Source of the DNA: Rhodospirillales bacterium Ga0074136
GTDB taxonomy: Bacteria; Pseudomonadota; Alphaproteobacteria; Acetobacterales; Acetobacteraceae
DNA length: 50,491 bases
Direction of reading: 5' to 3'
Assembly (NCBI GenBank): GCA_001464375.1
Contig: LNEW01000088.1
Span: forward strand, 1 to 50,491
A program made the translations under genes and the position numbers. Shown here in pieces: positions 33,755-42,039 of the stretch. Each line of letters opens with the position of its first letter. Positions within the stretch are counted from its first letter, which is position 1. The notes beneath the pieces are model-generated. The model saw only the letters and a program-made list of their open reading frames with translations, was not told the origin of the DNA and did no database searches.

Positions 33755-34134
33755 CGGCAGGCTCCTGCGCGCGTCGGCCGCCCGCGCGGTGCAGGGGCCG
33801 CGGCGCCGCAACAGGGGGCGTGAAGGACGCTCATCGGGCCCAGTATAGCGAGGCCGGACCGGATGCGGGACGAAGGATGCATGGCAGCGCACGCGCCGGC
33901 CTGCGCCGACCCATCGGCGCGCGCGCCAATCGGCCTGCCGATCCCTGCCGCCACCGCCCGCCGATGCCGTCCGACATCCATTCCTTCCTCTGCTTCGTGC
34001 GTAGCATAGACGCGTCGGTCGCCACCCTGGAACAGGGTGCAACGATCCACAATGGCGACAGATCACGGGGCGGTGGCGCGGCAGGCTTGCGATGGCGCAA
34101 GGCGTGCGCCCGGCCGTCGCTCCAGCATGCGGCC
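33755..34134. promoter_or_regulatory. 380-base divergent intergenic region between tagH and hemN
   Basis: No credible gene. It must hold the promoter of the tagH-pppA operon on one side and of hemN on the other. The centre is less GC-rich (around 33960-34060). One inverted repeat stands out at 34023-34039. I could not find an FNR-type TTGAT-N4-ATCAA box, which might have been expected for an anaerobic haem gene. Confidence 0.5.
34023..34039. promoter_or_regulatory. Inverted repeat upstream of hemN, candidate operator
   Basis: CACCCTG-GAA-CAGGGTG is a perfect 7-bp inverted repeat with a 3-base spacer, about 95 bases before the hemN start. The shape suits a dimeric transcription factor. No known regulator was recognised for it. 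Confidence 0.35.
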
Positions 34135-35484
34135 ATGACCCCGACGCCCGCCCTGCCCGCCGAGACCCTGCTGCGCCACGCCGCCGCGCAGTTGCCGCGC
34201 TACACAAGCTATCCGACGGCCCCGCATTTCGGGCCGCTCGACGCCGATACCCAGGCCGGATGGCTGCGCCAAGCCGGGCCCGGCGACGCGCTGTCGCTCT
34301 ACGCCCATGTGCCGTTCTGCCACACGCTGTGCTGGTATTGCGGCTGCCACACCGCGGTCACGCGATCGGCCGCGCGCATTGCGCGCTACAATGCCGGGCT
34401 GGCGCGCGAGGCCGCCATGGTCGCCGCGCTGCTGCCCGCTCACGGCGGAGTCGCATCGCTTCACCTGGGCGGGGGCACGCCCACGGCGCTCGGCGCCGCG
34501 GGCTTGCGGGAGCTGGCGGCGATGCTGCGCGGGCTGTTCGCCTTCCGGCCGGGGGCCGAGGTCGCCGCCGAGCTCGACCCGCGCAGTCTCGGTCAAGGGC
34601 TGCTCGATGCGCTGGGTGAGATCGGGCTGACGCGCGCGAGCCTCGGCGTGCAGGACATCACGCCGGCGGTGCAGGAACGCATCGGACGCGTGCAGCCGGC
34701 GGCGCAGGTGGAGGCCGCGGTGCGCGGGCTGCGCGCACTGGGCGTGGCCGGCATCAACATGGACCTGATCTATGGCCTGCCGGCGCAGGGCGTGGCCGAG
34801 GTCGAGGCCTCCGCCCGCTTCGCCGCGGATTGCGGCGCCGACCGGGTCGCCGTGTTCGGCTATGCGCACGTGCCCTGGATGAAGGCGCACCAGAAGGCGA
34901 TCCGCGTCGAGGACCTGCCCGGCGCCGCGCTGCGCCTGCGCCAGGCCGAGGCCGCCGCGCGGGTGCTGACCGGGGCGGGCTATGTCGCGGTCGGGCTCGA
35001 CCATTTCGCCCTGCCCGGCGACGCGATGGCGGTTGCGGCGGCAAGCGGCACGCTACGGCGCAATTTCCAGGGCTATACGACCGACACCGCACCCTACCTG
35101 GTCGGCTTCGGCGCCTCGGCGATCGGCGCAACCCCCGGCGGCTTCGTGCAGAACGAACCGGACGAGAAGCGCTGGCTCGCCGCGGTCGAGTCCGGCCGGT
35201 TGCCCATCGCCCGGGGGCGGGCGCTGAGCGAGGACGACCGCGTCCGCGCCGGGCTGATCGAGCGCATCATGTGCGATGGCGAGATCGCTGCCGCCGCGGT
35301 GCCGGAGTGGGTGATGGCGAGCGCGGCGCCGCGCATCGAGGCGCTGGTCGCCGATGGGTTGGTGGCGCGCGTGGCAGGGCGCCTCGCGATGACGGCGGCG
35401 GGGCGTCCTTTCCTGCGGCACCTCGCGGCCTGCTTCGACGCCTACCTGGCGCCAATGCCCGCGCGCCACAGCGCGGCGGTGTAG
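34135..35484 (+). CDS. hemN: Oxygen-independent coproporphyrinogen III oxidase
   Basis: A 449-residue radical-SAM enzyme converting coproporphyrinogen III to protoporphyrinogen IX without oxygen, in haem or bacteriochlorophyll synthesis. The opening PRYTSYPTAPHF (21-32) and the cluster motif with Cys62, Cys66, Cys69 plus Cys71 (PFCHTLCWYCGC) separate true HemN from HemW-like proteins. Further matches: LHLGGGTPTAL, RASLGVQDI, GINMDLIYGLPAQ, GLDHFALPGD and NFQGYTTD. The ATG at 34135 starts the family's usual N-terminus and gives the standard length. It is transcribed away from the T6SS cluster and ends facing the response regulator gene, seven bases apart. Confidence 0.93.
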   Translation: MTPTPALPAETLLRHAAAQLPRYTSYPTAPHFGPLDADTQAGWLRQAGPGDALSLYAHVPFCHTLCWYCGCHTAVTRSAARIARYNAGLAREAAMVAALLPAHGGVASLHLGGGTPTALGAAGLRELAAMLRGLFAFRPGAEVAAELDPRSLGQGLLDALGEIGLTRASLGVQDITPAVQERIGRVQPAAQVEAAVRGLRALGVAGINMDLIYGLPAQGVAEVEASARFAADCGADRVAVFGYAHVPWMKAHQKAIRVEDLPGAALRLRQAEAAARVLTGAGYVAVGLDHFALPGDAMAVAAASGTLRRNFQGYTTDTAPYLVGFGASAIGATPGGFVQNEPDEKRWLAAVESGRLPIARGRALSEDDRVRAGLIERIMCDGEIAAAAVPEWVMASAAPRIEALVADGLVARVAGRLAMTAAGRPFLRHLAACFDAYLAPMPARHSAAV

Positions 35485-35491
35485 CCGCGCG

Positions 35492-35863
35492 CTACGTCGC
35501 GCGGGTGCACAGCCGGTCGATGGCGACGGTCAGGTCGGCCGGATCATAGGGCTTGGGCAGCACGGGGATGTGCCGCATGTGCGGCGGCAGGCCGGCCGCG
35601 CCGTAGCCGGTTGCGACAAGGAAGGGGATGCCGCGCGCCGTCAGGGCCTCGGCGACCGAGAGCGAATTCTCGCCGCCGAGGTTGAGGTCGAGCACGGCGG
35701 CATCCGGCGGGTCGGCCTTGAGCATCTCGAGCGCCTGCGACACCGTGCGCGCCGGCCCGATCACCACGAAGCCGGCATCGAGCAGCGCATCCTCCACCAG
35801 CATGGCCACGAGGGCTTCGTCCTCGACAACGAGGATCCGGCGTTCCGTCGCGGCCATTGTCAT
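35492..35863 (-). CDS. Single-domain CheY-like response regulator
   Basis: A 123-residue receiver domain with no output domain. The phosphoacceptor is Asp59 in AAVLDLNLGG; the acidic pair is in VVEDE (residues 13-16), the switch Thr is in LVATGYG and the conserved Lys104 is in PVLPKPYDP. It resembles the stand-alone receivers paired with HWE/HisKA_2 kinases in Alphaproteobacteria, which pass phosphate by protein contact. No kinase gene is nearby. The ATG at 35863 is used; a second ATG lies two codons later and a GTG eleven codons earlier, so the exact start is uncertain. It is 117 bases after the MFS gene on the same strand. Confidence 0.85.
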   Translation of the reverse strand: MTMAATERRILVVEDEALVAMLVEDALLDAGFVVIGPARTVSQALEMLKADPPDAAVLDLNLGGENSLSVAEALTARGIPFLVATGYGAAGLPPHMRHIPVLPKPYDPADLTVAIDRLCTRAT

Positions 35864-35980
35864 GCGGTCGAATGTCCCCTTGATCGCGAAGCCCACGGCG
35901 CAGGCACGCCTGACCGGGCGATTCTAGCACGCGCCCGAATGGATAGCAGACAAACCGCCCGATCGTTACGCAGGTCGCGA

Positions 35981-37192
35981 TCACGCTCGCGTGGCTGCGG
36001 CCACCGCGCCGAGCGCCGCGATCCCCGCCGCCGCCATCAGCGCAATGGCGGTGCGTGGCCCGTAGCCATCGGCGAGCGCGCCGATCAGCAGCACGCCGAC
36101 CGGCCCCATCCCGATACAGGTGGTGGTGAGGCCGAGGATACGGCTGCGCGCCTCGATCGGCGCCTGCATCATGACCAGGCCGGTCTGCAGGCTGGCGAAA
36201 GCGGCGGTGCCCATGCCGCCGATGAACAGCAGTAGGACGGCGAGCGGCAGGCTGGGTGCCAGCGCCGCGCAGGTCAGCACGACCAGGAAGCCCGCCGAGC
36301 CCAGCAGCAGCGTCAACCGCCCCGGCGATGCCCCGCGCCGGAACGCCAGGCCAAGCCCGGCGAGCAGCGCACCGAAGGGCTCCGCCGCGGCCAGCAGGCC
36401 GATCTGCACCGGGCTCGCCTGGAAGGCGATGGACCCGAAGGCCGGCAGGATGGCGGTGTAGGAAAATCCGAACACGTTCATGGCGATGGTCACACCCAGC
36501 ACCAGGCGCAGGATCGGATGCGCCAGCGCGATGCGCGCCGCCACGATCACGTCGCGGACCAGGTGCCGTGGTTGCAACTGCCGGCGTTCCTGCCGGTGTT
36601 CCACGCCCGAGACCAGCGCCAGCGCGATCAGGTAGATGGTCGCGGCGATGGCATAGGCCGCGGTGACGCCGACGGTCTGAAAGAAGATGCCACCGGCCAG
36701 CGGGCCGACCATGCGCGTGGTGCTGTTGGTCACGGTGTCGAGCGCCACCGCCTGCACGATGCGCGTGGGTCCGGCGGCCTCGGCCACCATGCGGCGGCGC
36801 GTGGCGAGCTCGTTGGTCCAGGCGAGCCCGCCGAGCAGCCCATTCAGGAACAGGTGCCACAGCGCGAGCTGACCGGTCGCGGCCAGCAGAGCGATGGCGA
36901 TGGCGCCCACCGCCGTTGCCGCCTGGCCGGCCATGAGCAGCTTCTTGCGGTCCAGGCTCTCGGCCACCGCGCCGGCCAGCGCGCCCGCCGTCAGCATGGG
37001 CAGCGCGCGCGACATCAGCACGAGCGAGACGGCAAACGCCGAGCCGGTCAGCTGGTAGGCAAACAGCCCGCTGACCAGCATCTCGACCCAGCGCATCGAA
37101 TTGGTCAGGCCGCCGGCGGCCCAGAGCCTGACGAAGGCCGCGTCCGCGAGCAGGTCGCGGACCGGGCTTCGTTCAGGGCCGGGCGCGTTCAA
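35981..37192 (-). CDS. MFS transporter (Bcr/EntS-like major facilitator)
   Basis: A 403-residue major facilitator protein with about 12 membrane spans in two halves joined by a hydrophilic loop (HRQERRQLQPRHLVRD). The EntS-like pattern LVLMSRALPMLTAGALAGAVAE-type motif A region and the RRRMVAEAAG loop suggest an exporter or carboxylate carrier; the substrate is unknown. The start is TTG at 37192, overlapping the stop of the alpha-hydroxyacid oxidase gene as TTGA. The first in-frame ATG is about 34 codons later and would cut into the first span, so TTG with translational coupling is favoured. Linkage suggests it moves the substrate or product of the two upstream enzymes. Confidence 0.83.
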   Translation of the reverse strand: MNAPGPERSPVRDLLADAAFVRLWAAGGLTNSMRWVEMLVSGLFAYQLTGSAFAVSLVLMSRALPMLTAGALAGAVAESLDRKKLLMAGQAATAVGAIAIALLAATGQLALWHLFLNGLLGGLAWTNELATRRRMVAEAAGPTRIVQAVALDTVTNSTTRMVGPLAGGIFFQTVGVTAAYAIAATIYLIALALVSGVEHRQERRQLQPRHLVRDVIVAARIALAHPILRLVLGVTIAMNVFGFSYTAILPAFGSIAFQASPVQIGLLAAAEPFGALLAGLGLAFRRGASPGRLTLLLGSAGFLVVLTCAALAPSLPLAVLLLFIGGMGTAAFASLQTGLVMMQAPIEARSRILGLTTTCIGMGPVGVLLIGALADGYGPRTAIALMAAAGIAALGAVAAATRA

Positions 37193-38313
37193 TACCCGGA
37201 ATCATCCAGCCGCAGCAGCGGGAAGGCGCTGTGCACATGCGGCAGGTTGGTGGGCGCCGATGCGCTCACGTAGTTCGGGCCGAGCTGCGCCACCGAGGTC
37301 ACGCCGAGCAGGCCCATCGCGGAGCGGAATTCGTTCTCCAGGATTTCCAGCAGCCGCACCACGCCCGCCGCGCCATCGGCGGCCAGCGCGTAGCAGTACA
37401 GCCGCCCGAGGCCGACGCATTCGGCCCCCAGGCACAGCGCCTTCACGATGTCGGTCCCGCGCGAGAAGCCGCCATCGACCCACACCTTGGCGCGGCCGGC
37501 GACGGCCTGCACCACTTCGGGCAGCACCTCGATCGACCCGCGCCCGGCATCGAGCTGGCGCCCGCCATGGTTCGACACATAGACCACCTCGACGCCGTGT
37601 TCGCAGGCGATGACCGCGTCCTCGCCAGTGCCGATGCCCTTGAGGATCAGCGGCAGGTCGGGGTGCTTGTCCTTGATGCGCTTCACGTCGTCCCAGTTGA
37701 GCATCGCCTGGTAGCGTTGCGCGTCGCCGGTCGCTGTGGCGCGCCAGGGTTTGGCGAAGCGCCGCGCGATGTCGCGTTCGCGGCGCGAGTAGATCGCGGT
37801 GTCCACGGTCAGGCAGAAGGCGTCGTAGCCATTGCCCTTGGCGCGCTGGATGCTGTCCTCGACCGAGGCGGCGTCGCCGCGGACATAGAGCTGGTAGATC
37901 TTCATGCCCGTGGCGGCCGCCGCGACCTCCTCCAGCCCCGGCTTCGAGACGGAGGAGAGCATGATGGGCACGCCGAAGCCCGAAGCCCCCTCGCCCGCCG
38001 TCACCGCGCCATTGGCCCCCACCGCCATGAATTCGAGCCCGCCGACCGGTGCGAGCAGCACCGGCAGGCGCACCGTCTTGCCGAACAGGGTCGAGGTGCT
38101 GTCGATGCTGGAGACATCGCGCAGCACGCGCGGGCGCAGCGCCAGCGCGTCGATGCCCATGCGATTGCGGCGCATGGTGGCCTCGGTCTCGGTCGCGCCG
38201 GTCAGGTAGTCCCAGATATTGGCGTCGAGCCGATTCTTCGCCGCACGGATGAATTCATGCAGCACCAGGTACTTGTCCTGGAGCGTGGCGAGCGTCTCGG
38301 GGTTCACGGGCAT
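37189..38313 (-). CDS. FMN-dependent alpha-hydroxyacid oxidase/dehydrogenase (LldD family)
   Basis: A 374-residue TIM-barrel flavoenzyme that oxidises an L-2-hydroxyacid (lactate, glycolate, mandelate or similar) to the 2-oxoacid. The active-site block SNHGGRQLD carries the catalytic His and substrate-binding Arg. LILKGIGTGEDA supplies the flavin-binding Lys, and VWVDGGFSRGTDIVKAL and GLGRLYCYAL form the phosphate site. The N-terminal Tyr seen in many family members (as YxxGG) is replaced here by a WDYLTGATETEATMRRN block. No membrane-binding insert is obvious. It starts 18 bases after the PEP-mutase-like gene and couples to the MFS gene. The exact substrate cannot be called. Confidence 0.88.
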   Translation of the reverse strand: MPVNPETLATLQDKYLVLHEFIRAAKNRLDANIWDYLTGATETEATMRRNRMGIDALALRPRVLRDVSSIDSTSTLFGKTVRLPVLLAPVGGLEFMAVGANGAVTAGEGASGFGVPIMLSSVSKPGLEEVAAAATGMKIYQLYVRGDAASVEDSIQRAKGNGYDAFCLTVDTAIYSRRERDIARRFAKPWRATATGDAQRYQAMLNWDDVKRIKDKHPDLPLILKGIGTGEDAVIACEHGVEVVYVSNHGGRQLDAGRGSIEVLPEVVQAVAGRAKVWVDGGFSRGTDIVKALCLGAECVGLGRLYCYALAADGAAGVVRLLEILENEFRSAMGLLGVTSVAQLGPNYVSASAPTNLPHVHSAFPLLRLDDSGY

Positions 38314-38331
38314 GGGTGGTCTCGTCCGGTG

Positions 38332-39201
38332 TCAGAGGAAGTCGCGGGTCCAGGCGGCGTAGTCGGCCTCGCGCGTGACCTGCTTCATCAGCGCAGGCGG
38401 CGCGATGCCCGTGAGGTCGGCCGGCGGGGTTCCCTCACGCAAGGCCTTCAGCGTGGCATGGATGGCGGCGACGGCGGCGGCGAAGGGCTGGTGGCCTTGC
38501 AGCGCGACGCGCACGCCGTGGGCGGCGAGGCGCGCACGGTCGGACATGGAGGCGGGCGTGCCGCCGAGGATGATCGGCACGCCCTGGGCCGCTGCCTGCA
38601 AGGTTGCCAGCTGCTCCCAGTCGTTCACGCCGGTGAAGAACAGCGCGTCGGTGCCGCAGGTGGCGTAGGCGCGGCAGCGGCGAACCGCCTCGTCCAGGTT
38701 GACCAGGTTCAGCGCGCTGGTGCGCGCGATGACGGTCAGGCCGGCATCCTCGCGCGCCGACACCGCCGCGCGCATCTTGCCCAGGCCCGCTTCCAGGCTG
38801 AGCAGACCAGGTTCGCCCGTGCCGTGGCCGCGCGGCAGGTCGGTGTCCTCGATGGTCAGCGCGGCGATGCCGGCGGTCTCGAGTTCCTGCACCGTGCGCA
38901 TGACGTTGAGCGCATTGCCGTAGCCGTGGTCGGCATCGACCAGCAGCGGCGGCGCGCCACCGCGGCAGATGCGCCGCGCCTGGTCGGCGAATTCGGACAG
39001 CGTCAGCACGATGATGTCCGGCGCGCCCAGCACCGTCAGCGAGGCGACCGAGCCCGCGAACATCGCGGCCTCGAAGCCGAGGTCGGCGGCGATGCGCCCG
39101 GCGATCGGGTCGTGCACGGAGGCCGGGTGGATGCAGGCGGCGCCCGCCAGGATCGCGCGGAAGGACGCGCGGCGCGCGGCCGTGCTCGGTGGACGTTCCA
39201 T
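38332..39201 (-). CDS. Isocitrate lyase/PEP mutase family protein (oxaloacetate decarboxylase-like)
   Basis: A 289-residue TIM-barrel enzyme of the isocitrate lyase/PEP mutase superfamily. The metal-binding block is LLVDADHGYGNALNVMRTVQELE; the second metal region is ALTIEDTDLPRG. Where isocitrate and methylisocitrate lyases have a KKCGH or KRCGH loop with the catalytic Cys, this protein reads RGHGTGEPG with no Cys. It is therefore not a lyase of that class and fits the oxaloacetate decarboxylase or PEP-mutase-like branch. The ATG at 39201 follows CGAGGAAC. It is first in a three-gene operon with the hydroxyacid oxidase and the MFS carrier, pointing to metabolism of a dicarboxylate or 2-hydroxyacid. 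Confidence 0.85.
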   Translation of the reverse strand: MERPPSTAARRASFRAILAGAACIHPASVHDPIAGRIAADLGFEAAMFAGSVASLTVLGAPDIIVLTLSEFADQARRICRGGAPPLLVDADHGYGNALNVMRTVQELETAGIAALTIEDTDLPRGHGTGEPGLLSLEAGLGKMRAAVSAREDAGLTVIARTSALNLVNLDEAVRRCRAYATCGTDALFFTGVNDWEQLATLQAAAQGVPIILGGTPASMSDRARLAAHGVRVALQGHQPFAAAVAAIHATLKALREGTPPADLTGIAPPALMKQVTREADYAAWTRDFL

Positions 39202-39289
39202 CCCGGAGTTCCTCGAATTTGTCGCGCACAGTCTGCAACCGCGCGCCGCGACGGTCTAGGCTGCCCGCGGACATGCGGGGGTTGCGCGA

Positions 39290-40711
39290 ATGAGCGACGT
39301 GGTGGCCGAGCGCCTGGTGGCGCGCAAGGACGAGATCCTGGAGCGACTGAAGGCGCTTCTGCGCCTGCCGAGCGTCAGCACCGACCCGGCCTATGCCGAG
39401 GGCATGGCCGCTACGCGGGAATTCCTGATGGCGCGGTTGCGCGAAGCCGGGCTGTCCGATGTGCGGCTGCTGGATGGCGGTGGCCAGCCCGCCGTGACCG
39501 CGACCTGGAACGGCGCGCCGGGGAAGCCGACGCTGATGGTCTATGGCCATTACGACGTGCAGCCGCCCGACCCCATCGCGCTGTGGAAGACGCCGCCCTT
39601 CGAACCGACCGTCCGCGACGGGCGGCTCTATGCACGTGGTGCGTCCGACGTGAAGGGGTCGACCCTGATCGCGATCGAGACCGTGGCGGAGTTCATCGCC
39701 GCCGGCGGCTGCCCGGTGAACGTCCGCTTCTTCCTGGAAGGCGAGGAGGAGACCGGCAGCCCGTCCATCCGCACGCTGATCGAACGGCATCGCGATTCGC
39801 TGGTGGCGGATGCGGTGCTCTCGGCCGATGGCGGGCGGGCGAGCACGGTGCTGCCCACCATCAATGTCGGTTCGCGCGGGCTGACGGCGTTGCGCTTCAG
39901 TGTCCGCACCGCGGCGAAGGACCTGCATTCCGGCCGCTTCGGCGCCGCCGTGCGCAATGCCAACCATGAACTCGCGCGCCTGATCGCGAGTTTCCACGAC
40001 GACGCCGGGCGCATCGCCGTGCCGGGCTTCATCGACGACCTCGATCCGATCGGGCCGCGCGAACAGGCGGATGCGGCGGCGCTGGCGGTGGACGAAGCCG
40101 CTTTCTACGCCGACATCGGCGCACGCCCCTGGGGCGACCCGGACCGCAGCGTGCAGGAACGCCTGACGCTGCTGCCCACCATCGAGGTGAACGGCATGTG
40201 GGGTGGCTACACGGGTGCCGGCAACAAGACCGTGCTGCCCTGCGAGGCGCATGCGAAGATCACCGTCCGGCTCGGCCCCGGGCAGGATCCGGCGCGCGTG
40301 CAGAAGCTGTTGCGCGACCACCTGCTGGCACGCGCCGCGCCGGGCGTGCGGATCGCCTTCGAGGAGACCGGGCCGGGGTCGCCCGCCTTCACATTGCGCG
40401 AGGGCCATCCGCTGCTGGCCGCCGCCGAGGACGTGCTGCGCCGCATGACCAACCAGGCGCCGGTGCGCGCGCGGATCGGCGGCACGCTGCCCATCACCGC
40501 GATCTTCCAGGAGATGCTCGGGCTGGACACGCTGATGTTCGGCTTCGCCATGCCGGACGAGGACATCCATGCGCCGAACGAATTCTTCCGGCTTTCGTCG
40601 CTGGAGGAAGGGTTGCGCGCCTGGCCGGCGCTGCTGACGGAACTCGGCAAGGTCGCGCCGGCGGCGCTGCGCGGTCAGGCGGCCAGCGCCTCGGTGAACA
40701 CGTCGCAATAG
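39290..40711 (+). CDS. M20-family metallodipeptidase
   Basis: A 473-residue M20 peptidase (ArgE/DapE/CPG2-like, dipeptidase branch) using two zinc ions. Metal and catalytic residues are in MVYGHYDVQPPDP (His, Asp), ARGASDVKGS (bridging Asp) and FLEGEEETGSPS (Glu-Glu). SADGG and the dimerisation/lid domain (about 180-400) follow, and the last His is supplied by the C-terminal FGFAMPDEDIHAPNE. Cytosolic, with no signal peptide. It diverges from the PEP-mutase-like gene across 88 bases. The final 37 bases overlap the 3' end of otsA on the other strand, so these convergent genes share coding sequence at their tails. Confidence 0.9.
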   Translation: MSDVVAERLVARKDEILERLKALLRLPSVSTDPAYAEGMAATREFLMARLREAGLSDVRLLDGGGQPAVTATWNGAPGKPTLMVYGHYDVQPPDPIALWKTPPFEPTVRDGRLYARGASDVKGSTLIAIETVAEFIAAGGCPVNVRFFLEGEEETGSPSIRTLIERHRDSLVADAVLSADGGRASTVLPTINVGSRGLTALRFSVRTAAKDLHSGRFGAAVRNANHELARLIASFHDDAGRIAVPGFIDDLDPIGPREQADAAALAVDEAAFYADIGARPWGDPDRSVQERLTLLPTIEVNGMWGGYTGAGNKTVLPCEAHAKITVRLGPGQDPARVQKLLRDHLLARAAPGVRIAFEETGPGSPAFTLREGHPLLAAAEDVLRRMTNQAPVRARIGGTLPITAIFQEMLGLDTLMFGFAMPDEDIHAPNEFFRLSSLEEGLRAWPALLTELGKVAPAALRGQAASASVNTSQ

Positions 40712-42039
40712 CGCGCCGAGGTCACTTCGAAGACCGCGCGGCGCAATACCGCGTGGCGCGCCTGGCGTTCCTCCAGCGGCATCTCCAGCGCGGCGTGCAT
40801 GGCGTCGGCGATGTCGTCGGGGTCGTAGGGATTGACCAGCAGCGCGTCGGTCAGCTCCTCGGCCGCGCCGGCGAAACGCGAGAGGATCAGCACGCCCGGG
40901 TCGGCCGGGTCCTGCGCGGCGACGAATTCCTTCGCGACCAGGTTCATGCCGTCGCGCAGCGGGGTCACGAGGCCGATGCGCGCAATGCGGAACAGGCCCG
41001 CCAGCTTCGTGCGCGGCACGGTCTGCGTCATGTAGCGCAGCGGCACCCAGTCGAAGCCGGAGAAGCGGCCGTTGATGTCCCCGGCCAATCGGTCGAGTTC
41101 CCGCCGCAACTCCTGGTATTCCACCACGTCCTCGCGCGACCGCGCGGCGATCTGCAGCATCGAGACGCGCCGCTGATGCTGCGGAAAGCGCGCCAGCAGG
41201 CAGGCGAAGCCTTCGAAGCGGTGGGGCAGGCCCTTGGAATAGTCCAGCCGCTCGGCGCTGATGACAAGCGCCCGCCCGACCAGGCTTTCGCGCACGCGTT
41301 GGATGTAGGCCGTGCTGGCCGCGCGCGTCGCGATGCGCGCGAAGCTGACCGCATCGATGCCGATCGGGTCGGCGATGGCGCGCACGCGGCGACCATCGGT
41401 CACCACCTCGTCGCCCTCCACCGCGAAGCCGCTGAAGCGGTAGGCACAGTCGACGAAGTCCGCGAGATGCGTTCGCGTCTGGAAACCGACCACGTCATAG
41501 GCGCACATCGCATGCAGCAATTCGCGCGCCGGCGGCAGGGCTTCCAGGACCGAGGGCGGCACGAAGGGGATGTGCAGGAAGAAGCCGATCCGCCCCCGGA
41601 AGCCGGCCGCGCGCAGCGCCGCCCCCAGCGGGATCAGGTGGTAGTCGTGCACCCAGATCGTGTCGTCGTCCCGCAGCAGCGCCATCAGCGCCTTGGCGAA
41701 GGCGTCGTTGACCGCGAGGTAGCCGGCGAAATCCGCGCGCGTGTAGCGCATCAGCCCCAGCCGGAAATGCAGCAGCGGCCATAGCGAGGAATTGGCGAAG
41801 CCGACATAGAAGCGGTCGTAGTCCTCCGCACCCAGGTCGATGGTCGCGTAGGTCACGCCGTCGCCCTCGACGAGGACCGGTTCCGTCGATGTCTCGGCCG
41901 CAACCTTGCCCGACCAGCCGAACCAAAGCGTGCCGGGGGCGAGGAAGGACTGCAGCGCGACCGCAAGGCCGCCGGCACTGGCCGCACCCTTGGCCCGCGG
42001 GCCGGGAACGCGGTTCGAGACGATCACGAGGCGCGCCAC
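40675..42039 (-). CDS. otsA: Trehalose-6-phosphate synthase
   Basis: A 454-residue GT20 glycosyltransferase joining UDP- or GDP/ADP-glucose to glucose-6-phosphate. Recognisable blocks: [11 protein letters not shown] at the start, [60 protein letters not shown] and [16 protein letters not shown]. The start is GTG at 42039, with a strong GGGAGGAAGG site just upstream; a longer reading adds unrelated sequence. It overlaps the GH15 gene by 16 bases, so translation is probably coupled. Last gene of the otsB-GH15-otsA unit. Confidence 0.93.
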   Translation of the reverse strand: MARLVIVSNRVPGPRAKGAASAGGLAVALQSFLAPGTLWFGWSGKVAAETSTEPVLVEGDGVTYATIDLGAEDYDRFYVGFANSSLWPLLHFRLGLMRYTRADFAGYLAVNDAFAKALMALLRDDDTIWVHDYHLIPLGAALRAAGFRGRIGFFLHIPFVPPSVLEALPPARELLHAMCAYDVVGFQTRTHLADFVDCAYRFSGFAVEGDEVVTDGRRVRAIADPIGIDAVSFARIATRAASTAYIQRVRESLVGRALVISAERLDYSKGLPHRFEGFACLLARFPQHQRRVSMLQIAARSREDVVEYQELRRELDRLAGDINGRFSGFDWVPLRYMTQTVPRTKLAGLFRIARIGLVTPLRDGMNLVAKEFVAAQDPADPGVLILSRFAGAAEELTDALLVNPYDPDDIADAMHAALEMPLEERQARHAVLRRAVFEVTSARYCDVFTEALAA

